Positions 1 to 8,585 of a DNA stretch of 64,000 nt are shown one piece after another. The notes under the pieces were generated by a model. The model was not told the origin of the DNA, made no database searches, and saw only the letters and a program-made list of their open reading frames with translations. The stretch is taken from the NCBI RefSeq assembly GCF_009689005.1, contig NZ_AP021879.1, positions 3,968,001 to 4,032,000 on the forward strand, in the 5' to 3' direction. Numbering within the stretch: the stretch's first letter is position 1; every line of letters begins with the position of its first letter. The DNA is from Desulfosarcina ovata subsp. ovata. Its GTDB lineage: Bacteria; Desulfobacterota; Desulfobacteria; Desulfobacterales; Desulfosarcinaceae. Position numbers and translations under genes: made by a program.

Positions 1-365
1 TGCAGCATCATCGCGGATCCGCCCATCAACATGGCCAGGGCCGCACCGAAATTGGCACCGGCGGTGACCCCCAGGATGGCCGGCGATACCAGCGGATTTT
101 TAAAAAGTCCCTGAAAAACGACACCGGCCACCGCAAGCGCGGCACCGGTCATCACGGCCATGAGCATCCGGGGCAATCGAACCGACCAGAGCACCAATAT
201 CGTCTGCCCGGTCAAGGCGTTGCTTTCGGCTCCGCCAAAGATGGAAAAGGGCAGCTTCGCTATCGTCGACAGGTGGATGGGATAGCGTCCCATGGACATC
301 GCGGCGATCAGGGCGATTTCCAAGGCGATGACCGTCATGGAAAAAATAAGCTGGATGTTTTTCAC
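1..365 (-). CDS. FecCD-family iron-siderophore/cobalamin ABC permease, N-terminal part (runs off the window)
   Basis: Translating the minus strand from a GTG at 365 gives an open frame to the window edge. It has an N-terminal hydrophobic helix followed by the FecCD signature region: WSVRLPRML, then GAALAVAGVVFQ, then KNPLVSPAILGV. This order is characteristic of the membrane subunit of BtuC/FecD/FhuB-type importers, which move Fe(III)-siderophores, haem or cobalamin across the inner membrane. The GTG is the first start codon after an in-frame stop a few codons upstream (near 377-379), so no longer version is possible. The C-terminal two thirds lie outside the window. The gene upstream on the same strand is a decayed ATPase of the same transporter type, so the system may have lost its partner or use another one. 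The substrate cannot be told from this fragment. Confidence 0.85.
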   Translation of the reverse strand, partial: MKNIQLIFSMTVIALEIALIAAMSMGRYPIHLSTIAKLPFSIFGGAESNALTGQTILVLWSVRLPRMLMAVMTGAALAVAGVVFQGLFKNPLVSPAILGVTAGANFGAALAMLMGGSAMML

Positions 366-399
366 GGTTGGCGCGCCATAGACATTTTAAACATACAGA

Positions 400-774
400 T
401 CAATGTATTGCCGATTGACCGGCGTCTGTGGTCGGGACAACGAAAGCGTTGCCATCGGTGCTGGTTTCAACGGACATTTTCATGCCATACATGGATTCAA
501 GGGTATTTGTGTCAACAACCGATTGGGTGGCTCCATGGCGGTGCACCCGGCCGTTTTTCATCATGACCAGATGATCGCGGTATCGGGCGGCAAGAAAGGG
601 ATCATGGAGGGTGAGGAGGGTGAGGAGACGCTTGGATACGGTCAAGGCCCGGACCTTATCCAGCAAAAGGTGTTGATTCTTGAAATCCAGATGGTGAATG
701 GCCAATAGCGCCATGGTGGAGATCCTCTGCTGGCCGATGATCGGCCGGGTTTGGTCGGTATGTATATGATACAC
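400..774 (-). pseudogene. Decayed FecE-like ABC transporter ATP-binding subunit (C-terminal remnant)
   Basis: The 124-residue frame aligns by eye with the second half of a FecE/BtuD-type ATPase. IGQQRIS stands where the signature LSGGxRQR should be, LLLDKVRALT replaces the Walker B/D-loop LLLDEPTSAL, and TLHDPFLAARYRDHLVMMK matches the switch-histidine region. The tail LESMYGMKMSV to AFVVP matches the usual FecE C-terminus. Walker A and the whole N-terminal half are missing, and the Walker B glutamate is lost, so the product could not hydrolyse ATP. It sits 34 bp upstream of the FecCD permease on the same strand, in keeping with a former iron-uptake operon. The family resemblance is read directly; inactivation is inferred from the missing motifs. 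Confidence 0.7.
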
Positions 775-884
775 GTTAATTTATAATTTATAAAATTAAT
801 TACGGGCAGTATGGCTATGACGTTGGCAAACGACATTAGAACTCTTACAATAATAAATTTAAAAACGTCAAGTTTAATTGTTGA

Positions 885-906
885 TGGTGGTGGTGGTGGT
901 GGTGGT
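885..906. repeat. TGG/GGT trinucleotide microsatellite
   Basis: About seven tandem TGG units lie in the AT-rich gap between the ABC remnant and the benzoate-CoA ligase terminator. Such a tract can change length by slippage. No gene frame is seen across it. Confidence 0.8.
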
Positions 907-940
907 GCCCGGGTTTTTATGAGGGAGGCAACGGTTTCGA

Positions 941-976
941 AACAAAAAGGGCGACCGCCGAGCCCGGCGGTCGCCC
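941..976 (-). terminator. Rho-independent terminator of the TRAP/benzoate-CoA ligase operon
   Basis: A perfect 12-bp stem pairs GGGCGACCGCCG (949-960) with CGGCGGTCGCCC (965-976) around a 4-nt loop. On the minus strand it is followed by TTTTTGTT. It lies 24 bp past the stop codon of the ligase gene, exactly where the operon should end. Confidence 0.9.
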
Positions 977-999
977 CGAAATGATTTTTGTTGATCGGG

Positions 1000-2586
1000 T
1001 TATGATTGCCGGAGTTTGTAGCGCTGGATTTTCCCCGTCGCCGTTTTGGGCAGTTCATCCACAAACTCGATAATGCGCGGGTATTTATGGGGGGCCAGTT
1101 TCTGTTTGACGTAGACTTTCAGCTCACCGGCGATCTCATCTCCGGGTTGATAACCGTCTTTCAAATTGATGAACGCTTTGGGTTTGATCAATCCCATGTC
1201 ATCTTCTACTCCCACCACGGCACATTCGGCCACGGCCGGGTGGCTGAGCAGGGCATCCTCCACCTCAAGCGGGGAGACCCAGATCCCGCTGACTTTCATT
1301 GTGTCGTTGGCCCGCGCGGAATAGAAGAAATAGCCGTCCTCGTCCAGATGCCCCATGTCCCCGGTTTTCATCCAGCCATCGACCAGGGTCTCGGCGGTCT
1401 TTTCCGGGTTTTTCCAATAGGCATCAAACAAGGTGTTGCTCTTAACCCACAATTCTCCCAGTTCGTTGGCGGGCAGTACTTTCCCCAGTTCATCCCGTAC
1501 CTCGACGGCATAACCCGGAAGCGGCAGCCCGCTGGCGTTTTCGCGCACTTTGCCGGGGCGGTTGCAGATAAAAATCAAGCTGACTTCCGAAGATCCCAGT
1601 CCATCCAGGATGTCAATGCCGAACCTTTCGCGCCACCGTTTCAGGAGCGAGCCGGGAAGGGCCTCGCCGGCTGAAATACAGAACCTCAGGCTGCTCAAAT
1701 CAGGCTTCTTTTCGGCGGCTTCAAGATAGTTGAGCTGCTGCCCGTAGGCGGTGGGGACAGAGAAGAGACCGCTGGGACGATATTTTTCGATCATGCCCAA
1801 AATGGTTTCCGGCAGCGGACGATCCGGGTTGATAACGACCGAAGCGCCATAGTACAAAGGAAGATACATAGCAAAATTCAAACCGTAGGAGAAGTACAGC
1901 TTGGACGAGCAGAAAACGCGATCGTCCGGTGTAAAATCGACCACATGTCGCCCCCAGGTCTCCACCGCATAAACCAGGTCCTTGTGCAGGTGAATGACGC
2001 CTTTGGGCAGTCCGGTGGTTCCGGATGTGTACAGCCAGTAGGAGTGGTCCATTTTGGATGTCGGGTAGACGTCAAGCTGGTCGGAGGCGTCGTTGATCAG
2101 CTGGCCCAGTTCGACGGTCCCGGTTGCCGCCTCACCTTTGATCAAAAGGGTTTTGATTCCCGGGATCTCTGGCAGGCAATCCTTCAGATGCGCATAGATG
2201 TCCGGCTCCATGACCACGGCCGCCGCCTCGCTGTCGCGGATGAAAAATTCGAGGTCCTTGACGGTGGCCAGCATGTTGATGGGAACCGGTACGGCGCCCA
2301 TTTTCATCGCGCCCAGATAAACGGCGAAATATTCGGGAGAATCGTTCAGCAGAATGACCACCCGATCCCCCGGTTTGATCCCCTGGTTGGCCAGGACGTT
2401 GCCGAATTGATTGGTCATGCGACCCAGTTGCCGGTAGGTCACCTCGTTGTCCCGGTAGATAATGGCGGTTCGGTCGGCCTGGCTGCCGGTCAGGTGCCGT
2501 TCCAGCAGCAAACTGACCATGTTAAACGTTTCCGGTAAAGTGAAATCCGTTTCCCAGGGATGTAACGCCAATTCATTTGCGACCAT
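1000..2586 (-). CDS. Benzoate-CoA ligase family enzyme (AMP-forming)
   Basis: This 528-residue acyl-adenylate-forming enzyme activates an aromatic acid, most likely benzoate, to its CoA thioester using ATP, the first step of anaerobic aromatic degradation in the cytoplasm. The adenylate P-loop YTSGTTGLPKGV is at residues 186-197, followed by the benzoate-ligase-like block FCSSKLYFSYGLNF. The hinge/CoA region has KVSGIWVSPLEVE, typical of benzoate-CoA ligases (TIGR02262-like), and the catalytic lysine lies in the C-terminal PKTATGKIQR. Length matches the family (about 520-530). GGGAGG precedes the ATG by a good distance. It is the last gene of a minus-strand operon after dctP, dctQ and dctM, so the TRAP system probably imports its substrate. 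A hydroxy- or aminobenzoate, or a cyclic carboxylate, remains possible. Confidence 0.85.
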   Translation of the reverse strand: MVANELALHPWETDFTLPETFNMVSLLLERHLTGSQADRTAIIYRDNEVTYRQLGRMTNQFGNVLANQGIKPGDRVVILLNDSPEYFAVYLGAMKMGAVPVPINMLATVKDLEFFIRDSEAAAVVMEPDIYAHLKDCLPEIPGIKTLLIKGEAATGTVELGQLINDASDQLDVYPTSKMDHSYWLYTSGTTGLPKGVIHLHKDLVYAVETWGRHVVDFTPDDRVFCSSKLYFSYGLNFAMYLPLYYGASVVINPDRPLPETILGMIEKYRPSGLFSVPTAYGQQLNYLEAAEKKPDLSSLRFCISAGEALPGSLLKRWRERFGIDILDGLGSSEVSLIFICNRPGKVRENASGLPLPGYAVEVRDELGKVLPANELGELWVKSNTLFDAYWKNPEKTAETLVDGWMKTGDMGHLDEDGYFFYSARANDTMKVSGIWVSPLEVEDALLSHPAVAECAVVGVEDDMGLIKPKAFINLKDGYQPGDEIAGELKVYVKQKLAPHKYPRIIEFVDELPKTATGKIQRYKLRQS

Positions 2587-2720
2587 TCCTGCCTCCCTTT
2601 CGATCTTCAGATGAAATTAAAATGATACCCTTAATTTTAGATTTTCTCAGCTTCACGGGCATCGCTTTCTACTGCAGATTCCGCGCAATCCAAAAAGATG
2701 CATGGACTCCTGGAGCCGGT

Positions 2721-4025
2721 TTAAGCGGCCAACAGATTGGGCAACCAAAGAATCAAACCCGGAAATATCAGTACAAATACGAGCAGGATGAACATCGCCA
2801 CGAGAAAAGGAAACGTTCCTCTGAAAATCGCTGCGATGGGGACATTGGGCACGATTCCTTTGGTCACGTAAACATTGACGCCCACAGGTGGGGTGACAAC
2901 GGCGATTTGACTGGTCAGAACGATAACGACACCGAACCATACCGGATCGTAGTTCAGATCAAGAACCACCGGATAGATGATCGGAATCGTGAGCATGATC
3001 AACGCCATGGCATCCAGAAAACAGCCACCCACAAAAAACATCACACAGATCAGGGCCATAATTCCCATGGAGGGCAGCGGCAAACCGCTCACCCACGTGG
3101 AGAGTTGCGCCGGAATGGTCGTGACCGCCATGAATTTGCCGAAAACCGATGCGCCGGCGATCAGCATCATGATCATACAGGCTGTCCGCAGTCCCTCTTT
3201 GGATGCGTTGATGAATTTTTGCCAGGTCAGTTGGCGGTGGGCCAGACCGATCAGCAAGGCCCCGGCTGCCCCCACACCGGCGGCCTGGTTGGGACTGTAC
3301 CACCCCAGAAACAACCCGCCGATGGACAGGCCGAACAGCAAGAAAATATCGGCGATGCGCCAAAGGGCCTTCAATTTCTCACCGATGGTGGTTGCTTTGC
3401 CGCTGGGTGCGATCTCTTTGTTTTTAAATGCAATGAAGAAGACGGTGAGGACGAAAAAGAGTGTCAGGACTACCCCGGGGACAATGCCGGCGGCGAACAG
3501 GGAGCCGATGGATTGTTCCGTAAGAATCCCGTATACGATGAAAATGGTCGAAGGGGGGATCAGGATCCCGATGACACCGGCCGAGGCGATACAACCGGTG
3601 GCCAGCCGATGATTGTAGCCGAAGCGGCGCATTTCGGGAAGTGCCACGCGTCCGATGGTTGCCACCGTGGCGGCGGTCGACCCGCAAATGGCGGCAAATC
3701 CGCTGCAGGCCAGGATGGTGGCCACGGCCAGACCGGCCGGCATTTTACCGGCAATTTTATAGGCCGATTCATATAACCGACTGCTCATGCCCGAGGCAAA
3801 CGCAAAGGACCCCATTAATACAAACAGTACGATCACATTGAGCGGGTAGCTTGACAACTGAGCAAAAATATCCCGAATTAACAGTGATACTGCCGCTTCC
3901 CAACTCACCAGATAGCCAAAACCGGTAAAGCCGACAAAAGCCATGGCAAAGGAGACCGGCATATTAAGGGTGAAGAGCAATAACAGAAGAACAATTCCAA
4001 CCAAACCAGTCAGTACCGGATCCAT
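2721..4025 (-). CDS. dctM: TRAP transporter large permease, DctM family
   Basis: A 434-residue, very hydrophobic protein with about a dozen membrane segments. It is the large membrane subunit of a tripartite ATP-independent periplasmic transporter, driving sodium- or proton-coupled uptake of an organic acid delivered by DctP. The internal stretch GSTAATVATIGRVALPEM is the usual DctM family block, and a similar GGxFLDAMA segment appears in the second half. Length fits the family (425-440). Its ATG overlaps the dctQ stop by one base (TAATG), implying translational coupling. The ligase gene follows 134 bp downstream. The linked ligase suggests an aromatic or related carboxylate as substrate. The binding protein gene of this operon is interrupted, so the permease may now lack its partner. 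Confidence 0.93.
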   Translation of the reverse strand: MDPVLTGLVGIVLLLLLFTLNMPVSFAMAFVGFTGFGYLVSWEAAVSLLIRDIFAQLSSYPLNVIVLFVLMGSFAFASGMSSRLYESAYKIAGKMPAGLAVATILACSGFAAICGSTAATVATIGRVALPEMRRFGYNHRLATGCIASAGVIGILIPPSTIFIVYGILTEQSIGSLFAAGIVPGVVLTLFFVLTVFFIAFKNKEIAPSGKATTIGEKLKALWRIADIFLLFGLSIGGLFLGWYSPNQAAGVGAAGALLIGLAHRQLTWQKFINASKEGLRTACMIMMLIAGASVFGKFMAVTTIPAQLSTWVSGLPLPSMGIMALICVMFFVGGCFLDAMALIMLTIPIIYPVVLDLNYDPVWFGVVIVLTSQIAVVTPPVGVNVYVTKGIVPNVPIAAIFRGTFPFLVAMFILLVFVLIFPGLILWLPNLLAA

Positions 4026-4510
4026 TAGGACAGGGCCTCCTTTATCGCAACACAGAAATCCACCAGCACCATCAGCGCAACCGGGATCAGCGCCACTGAA
4101 AATGCATAGGCAAAGGGATAAAACGGCAGCTGAACGGTGGCCGTGACTTCGCCGGCTTCAAGATATTCGTTACCCAGGCCGATGCCTTCATAAATCAGCA
4201 GTACAAACAGCACCAAGCACAATAAGGAGGTCAGGGCCTTTACGATTGAGCGCATCCGTCGGGGAAGAATGTCGACAAACATCTCCACGCTGATATGCCC
4301 GCCGTGACGCTGGGTGGCCGCTATGGCAAAAACGATCGTGGCCACCTGCACCAGACTGACGACCTCGATATATCCGGGAACCGGCATGAGAAACAGTTTG
4401 GCACCAATAACATCCGTACACGTTACGGCAACCATAACGATGATACCGACAACGCCAACCCATTCTCCCCACGTACTTAATCGGTTCGCCCATTCACGAA
4501 TCATTTGCAT
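4025..4510 (-). CDS. dctQ: TRAP transporter small permease, DctQ family
   Basis: A 161-residue membrane protein with four predicted hydrophobic segments, the size and layout of DctQ subunits. It opens with an amphipathic stretch and a first helix (VGVVGIIVMVAVTCTDV), has the family's LxxxxHGGHISVEMFVD region between helices 2 and 3, and then two further helices. It scaffolds the large permease in the inner membrane and helps receive the DctP-ligand complex. GGGAG sits 7 bases before the ATG, and the stop overlaps the dctM start. The dctP gene upstream ends 76 bp away and carries two insertion sequences, so transcription from the original operon promoter may be altered. Confidence 0.9.
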   Translation of the reverse strand: MQMIREWANRLSTWGEWVGVVGIIVMVAVTCTDVIGAKLFLMPVPGYIEVVSLVQVATIVFAIAATQRHGGHISVEMFVDILPRRMRSIVKALTSLLCLVLFVLLIYEGIGLGNEYLEAGEVTATVQLPFYPFAYAFSVALIPVALMVLVDFCVAIKEALS

Positions 4511-4956
4511 ACATGCTCCCTTGAGAGAGGGTGCGTCCGGGGTGTTTTCCCCGGACGCGGATCAAAAGGCTTGATAACGCCCATTTTTATTCCGCATACG
4601 GCATGGGAATACCCTTGTCCGCCTGGATTTTGGCATACTCGTCCCTGGTTTTCTTGATGAAGGCGATACGGTCTTTGATTTCAGCGGTGCTCAGGCCGAC
4701 CTTTTCCATTTCCTGGCAATAGGCGTCGATGACCGGTTCCACAGCGTTGTTCCACTTTTCCGCTTCGGCATCGGAAAGCTGGATGACCTTGCCGCCCTTG
4801 CTTTTAAAAAATTCGGTACCGGCGAGGTCGATCTGATTCCATCCCTGGGCCATCTTCTCGATAAATTCGCTGTTGACCTCTTCGAACACGTTCTTAATAT
4901 TCTCCGGCAGCTTGTCCCACTTGTCTTTGTTCATGACCGCATAAAAGGTATAGACA

Positions 4957-4965
4957 TTGCCGACC
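4957..4965. repeat. Target site duplication, left copy (IS at 4966-6372)
   Basis: TTGCCGACC lies directly left of the element and is repeated at 6373-6381. Removing one copy restores the dctP frame. Confidence 0.93.
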
Positions 4966-6372
4966 CAATACCGTTCGGCATACATATTGCCGTAACATCT
5001 TGTTATTAAAATAAAAAATAGCGCTGGACAAAAAGATCGCTTTGTGTTTTAATCATGGTGGGTACAATTAATTAACCAGGAGGTCTCCATGAGCGAACAC
5101 ATCGACAAAAATGTTTTTCAAACAATTCTATCACCGGTGCTACCATTGATTGAGGTTACTCAAAATAGTCTCCATAATGATTTGGACACTTACAAGCTTT
5201 CATTATCATCGTTCACCACAAATTTGCTTTTTGGAATAATAACCAGAATTAAAAGCGTTGGACAAATCGTCACTGAGATCAAAACATCACCAACTGCTAA
5301 GGCATTAGGATTGGTCGTCGCATCGAAGTCTATGTATAATGAAGCGTTTAATCGTTATCCCCCAGAAATATTTAAAGATATATTCCATCAGTTGGTAAAA
5401 GAATTGGATTTGCATAAAATTCCGGAAATCAGTCATCTTGGAAAAATGCTAATTGTAGATGGTTCGCTTTTTCCGGCCATTTCCAATATGGCATGGGCTT
5501 GTTACAAGAAAACCGCTAATGCGATCAAAATGCATTTATCTTTTGAACTCAACCGAATGATTCCAACCGAATTTATCAGTACGGAAGGTAACTTTTCCGA
5601 AAAAGAATTTGTTAAGCAAATTCTTCGCGAAGGCATTACATATGTCTGTGATCGAGGCTATATCGCTTTCAATCTGTTCAAGCAGATATCCGACAGCAAT
5701 GCATTTTTTATTATTCGCGGAAAGTCGAATATGACGTACACTGTAAAAGAGTGTCTCACTGCCACCGTACCGGATACATTCTTGAAATTTTTCAGTGACA
5801 TCACAGATTCAAATATAATATTCAATAGCGATGAAAACAAAGCAAGTTATCGTATTGTTAGCTTTACGGCTATGGGCGAAAACTACATTTTGATCACAAA
5901 CAGAAATGATTTGACAACTTACGAAATTATAATGCTTTACGCTTACAGGTGGCAAGTGGAACTTTTTTTTCGCTTCATAAAAAGAACCTTCAAGGGAATT
6001 CACTTAATGAGCCAATCTCCTCATGGCGTACAGATACAATTCTACTTGTATATGATTGCTTATCTATTGTTATTATCATTCAAACAAGATACGGAAATAA
6101 TAAGCAGAGAAAATGAAAAAGATGAGCATGAATCTGAAGAAAATAATAAGAACGAAACCTTGCTAACTTCATCTTCATGCTCCAATTCAAATGCAAAAAG
6201 ACCATATGTTTGCGGGTTAGTAACTCTTCTTGGAGAAAAATTAAAACAGTTTTATAAAATTGGTCTTCACTGGTTATTAGCAGTAAAAAATAATTTGTTA
6301 GAAATATTTGATGTGAATATCGCCAAAGTTATTGCTCAATACTCTTATCAATGACTGTGCCGAACAGTATTG
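4966..6372 (+). mobile_element. IS4-type insertion sequence (1407 bp) inside dctP
   Basis: The element begins CAATACCGTTCGGCATA and ends, read inward on the other strand, CAATACTGTTCGGCACA, giving imperfect terminal inverted repeats of about 17 bp. It is flanked by the 9-bp duplication TTGCCGACC and holds one transposase gene on the plus strand, opposite to dctP. Its base composition is strikingly AT-rich against the GC-rich host, a sign of transfer from a different genome. Both ends, the duplication and a full-length transposase are present, so it may still be mobile. Confidence 0.93.
5089..6354 (+). CDS. IS4-family DDE transposase
   Basis: A 421-residue transposase that would cut and rejoin the ends of its own element. 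The DDE triad can be placed: D in MLIVDGSLFPA (about residue 125), D in YVCDRGYIAF (about 187), and E in YRWQVELFFRFIK (about 290), which fits the IS4 Y-x-x-W/R-x-x-E type motif. AGGAGG lies 7 bases before the ATG. The gene fills nearly the whole element and ends 18 bp from its right end. Codon use is AT-rich and low-complexity at the C-terminus (a Glu/Asn/Ser-rich stretch about residues 340-365), unlike the neighbouring genes. No frameshift or truncation is seen. Family is clear; the exact IS subgroup is not decided here. Confidence 0.9.
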   Translation: MSEHIDKNVFQTILSPVLPLIEVTQNSLHNDLDTYKLSLSSFTTNLLFGIITRIKSVGQIVTEIKTSPTAKALGLVVASKSMYNEAFNRYPPEIFKDIFHQLVKELDLHKIPEISHLGKMLIVDGSLFPAISNMAWACYKKTANAIKMHLSFELNRMIPTEFISTEGNFSEKEFVKQILREGITYVCDRGYIAFNLFKQISDSNAFFIIRGKSNMTYTVKECLTATVPDTFLKFFSDITDSNIIFNSDENKASYRIVSFTAMGENYILITNRNDLTTYEIIMLYAYRWQVELFFRFIKRTFKGIHLMSQSPHGVQIQFYLYMIAYLLLLSFKQDTEIISRENEKDEHESEENNKNETLLTSSSCSNSNAKRPYVCGLVTLLGEKLKQFYKIGLHWLLAVKNNLLEIFDVNIAKVIAQYSYQ

Positions 6373-6381
6373 TTGCCGACC
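6373..6381. repeat. Target site duplication, right copy (IS at 4966-6372)
   Basis: TTGCCGACC follows the element's right end and matches 4957-4965 exactly. Confidence 0.93.
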
Positions 6382-6873
6382 TGCCAGTTGGCCGTACAGT
6401 ACTTGAGCAATTCACCCAGGCGGAACCCTTTCATCGTTTCCAGGGGCAGCATCACGCCGGAAATGACGTTGCGCTTGACCGACTCATAGGTCTCGCCAAT
6501 TCCCATGGGGCGTGAGGTGGCCCCCAGGGCCGCTGCCGTATCGGCAATCCGGCCGGTGGCTCTCAGCGTCTGGCCCTTGAGATCCTCCAGGGTGTAAACC
6601 GGTTTCTCGGTGGTGGAGATCAGGTTCGGGCCGCAGGCTGAAAAATAGAGGATCTTGGCCTTGTTGAACTCCTTGGGTTGATATTTGCGGTAAAAGTCCT
6701 CAGCCACATGTGTCGAAACCCATCCCGAAGGCATCCCCAGAGGCAGGTCGCAAATTTCCATCTCCTGGAACCGGCCGCGGGTATAGGCCAGATTGCTGAA
6801 ACCGATGTCGGCGATTCCCTTGACCACCCCTTCAAAAACCTTGTTGGCCTTCAACAACTGGCCACCGGCTAAG

Positions 6874-6881
6874 TGTTGAAT
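6874..6881. repeat. Target site duplication, left copy (IS at 6882-8397)
   Basis: TGTTGAAT directly precedes the element and is repeated at 8398-8405; one copy belongs to the original dctP codons ATT-CAA-CA on the minus strand. Confidence 0.93.
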
Positions 6882-8397
6882 CCAGCCCTTTCAAGGTAGT
6901 ACTATGACTTCTTTCTCTCAGCGAGTATTTTCGCGGTTGAAACATGTGGCTTGTTTTTCATCGCAACCCGCTTCGGTTTGGGCTTTTTGGGACCTCGAGG
7001 ATGCTTCTGGTACTTTGATAATTTTACGTTGCCAGCTAATTCTTCAAGCAACCGAACCAGATCACTTTCTGGCATGTCTCTAAAAACGACCCAATGGTCG
7101 CTTTCGATAACGATCATCATCCCTTGGTAGACGCCTTCGATTTCATTGGCGATGTAATAACCAGATACGTTCCGTTCTATGAAATCGACACCGTGAACAC
7201 TGCCCAGTGCTGCTTTTACAACGGACATGCTGATATAGGCGACCAGAGCAACGCAAAAACCGAAAAGAGCGGCACGAGGATAGCCCAATGCATTAATTTC
7301 AGAGTTTAAATATTCAGCGAGACGCTGAAAGGCCGTTTCGATGGTCCATCGATCCCGATACAACCGGGCAACTGTTTTAGCGTTTGCTGCGCTCTTTGAT
7401 AGATTCGTGATGATGAAAATCTCGGTATCACCATCACGGGTTTCACCCTTCAGCTTCACGCGAATCCGCCTGAAGGCGTGCTCTTCGCCAGCTTCATCAC
7501 GAACCCGGATGGGTTGCTCGTATACGGTTCCTGTTTCGATTTTGCCGATATATTTTTCCTTTCCAATTAGCTCGAGAGGATAATTCCCATGCTCACGGAT
7601 AATGAACCACGCATCCCGCTTATCGATGCCGCAGGTGAATTCAACCACGCAGAAATTGCGATCGGCAACCCAAACATCATCGGCAACAATAGTTTCAAGC
7701 ACCGTTTTCAATAATGAGCGTTCTTGCGCATGGCCGTCTTCGCAAGGAAACACATCGATGGGCAGGTGCAACATCGAATCGTACACAACCAATGATTTCC
7801 CCGGAAGAGGACCTGAGGCTATGGACCGCAACTCTTTGATTCGGTGATGGCTCTTTTCGATACAGTTGCCATCAAGCAGTTTGATTCGTTTGCCAGGCAA
7901 AGGGGAGTTTTGTTTACCCAACAATCTTTGAATAATAGGTTCCACCTGCTCGGCGGCATATCGGACCAAAGCTGCCGATGTACTTGGTTCCATGCCGTTC
8001 AACTTATTGTAGATTGAGGTAACTGAAACGGCAATATCCTCTTTTGAAGCCTGGAAGGCTGCGTGAATTGATCGCTGGCTTCCCTGAACGACCTGGCTCA
8101 TCAGGTAAAAAAGCGTCGAAAACAAAAGGTCCCTTGTGTATTGTTCTTTAGCGGTGTTCTCGAACCATTCGTCCAATTGCTCAGGATTCAGTACCTTCTC
8201 CATCAAACCACGAGCCATGACAGAAATCGGAGAATTCTTGATGAACGGCGTAAAAACAGGACTCAACATGATGTCACCTCCCAAATAATACAGTTTTTCT
8301 TTTTTACTGTATATTTTGGGGGTGGGTTTGTCCAGCATTTATTTAATAAGTTCATCCAGTTATGAATGGTCTTTTAGTGCTACCTTGAAAGGGCTGG
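6882..8397 (-). mobile_element. Second IS4-type insertion sequence (1516 bp) inside dctP
   Basis: Terminal inverted repeats read CCAGCCCTTTCAAGGTAG at both ends and continue with one mismatch to about 20 bp. An 8-bp duplication (TGTTGAAT) flanks it. One transposase gene lies on the minus strand, the same direction as dctP. The ends, duplication length and transposase differ from the first element, so two independent insertions of different IS types hit the same gene about 500 bp apart. Confidence 0.93.
6902..8338 (-). CDS. IS4-family DDE transposase
   Basis: A 478-residue transposase. Acidic residues that fit the catalytic triad are D in IKLLDGNCIEKS (about residue 154), D in VWVADRNFCVVEF (about 221), and E in LYRDRWTIETAFQRL (about 333), the last resembling the IS4 Y(2)R(3)E(6)K region. 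The C-terminal tail is lysine/proline-rich. TTG or ATG starts are possible near 8338; an internal ATG at MLSPVFTPFIKN (about residue 24), preceded by GGAGG, is a strong alternative initiation site. The gene fills its element and is intact. It is unrelated at the sequence level to the transposase in the neighbouring element. Its base composition is closer to the host than that of the other element. Confidence 0.88.
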   Translation of the reverse strand: MLDKPTPKIYSKKEKLYYLGGDIMLSPVFTPFIKNSPISVMARGLMEKVLNPEQLDEWFENTAKEQYTRDLLFSTLFYLMSQVVQGSQRSIHAAFQASKEDIAVSVTSIYNKLNGMEPSTSAALVRYAAEQVEPIIQRLLGKQNSPLPGKRIKLLDGNCIEKSHHRIKELRSIASGPLPGKSLVVYDSMLHLPIDVFPCEDGHAQERSLLKTVLETIVADDVWVADRNFCVVEFTCGIDKRDAWFIIREHGNYPLELIGKEKYIGKIETGTVYEQPIRVRDEAGEEHAFRRIRVKLKGETRDGDTEIFIITNLSKSAANAKTVARLYRDRWTIETAFQRLAEYLNSEINALGYPRAALFGFCVALVAYISMSVVKAALGSVHGVDFIERNVSGYYIANEIEGVYQGMMIVIESDHWVVFRDMPESDLVRLLEELAGNVKLSKYQKHPRGPKKPKPKRVAMKNKPHVSTAKILAERKKS

Positions 8398-8405
8398 TGT
8401 TGAAT
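8398..8405. repeat. Target site duplication, right copy (IS at 6882-8397)
   Basis: TGTTGAAT follows the right terminal repeat and matches 6874-6881. Confidence 0.93.
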
Positions 8406-8585
8406 CTTAACCTCGCCGTTGGTGCGTTTCTCAATTTCCTTGCACCACTCTGCTGACATTTTGGAGGTCATATGGGTTGGCGGAAAGTAATTGTTGTAAG
8501 TGAGCTTGATTTTTGCGGATACGGCGCCTGCAGAAAAGCCGATAATCAGGATGATGGACAGAAAAATGACGGATTTTGTTCTCAT

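Larger units (their letters stand above)
4587..8585 (-). pseudogene. dctP: TRAP transporter solute-binding protein dctP, disrupted by two insertion sequences
   Basis: Three minus-strand pieces make up one DctP gene: 8585-8398 (signal peptide MRTKSVIFLSIILIIGFSAGAVSA and the first strands), 6873-6373, and 4956-4587. Taking out both insertion sequences and one copy of each target duplication leaves 1059 bp, exactly 353 codons, and the seams read naturally (KIQHLAGGQLLKANK and NWQVGNVYTFYAVMNK). The restored 352-residue product is a normal-sized periplasmic TRAP receptor with the typical SxxGPNL, RATGR and VMNKDKWDKLP regions. GGAGG precedes the ATG. As it stands, only fragments can be made: a secreted stub of about 65 residues plus ATG-initiated internal pieces. 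The flawless duplications and uncorrupted frame point to recent events. Loss of uptake function is inferred. Confidence 0.95.
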
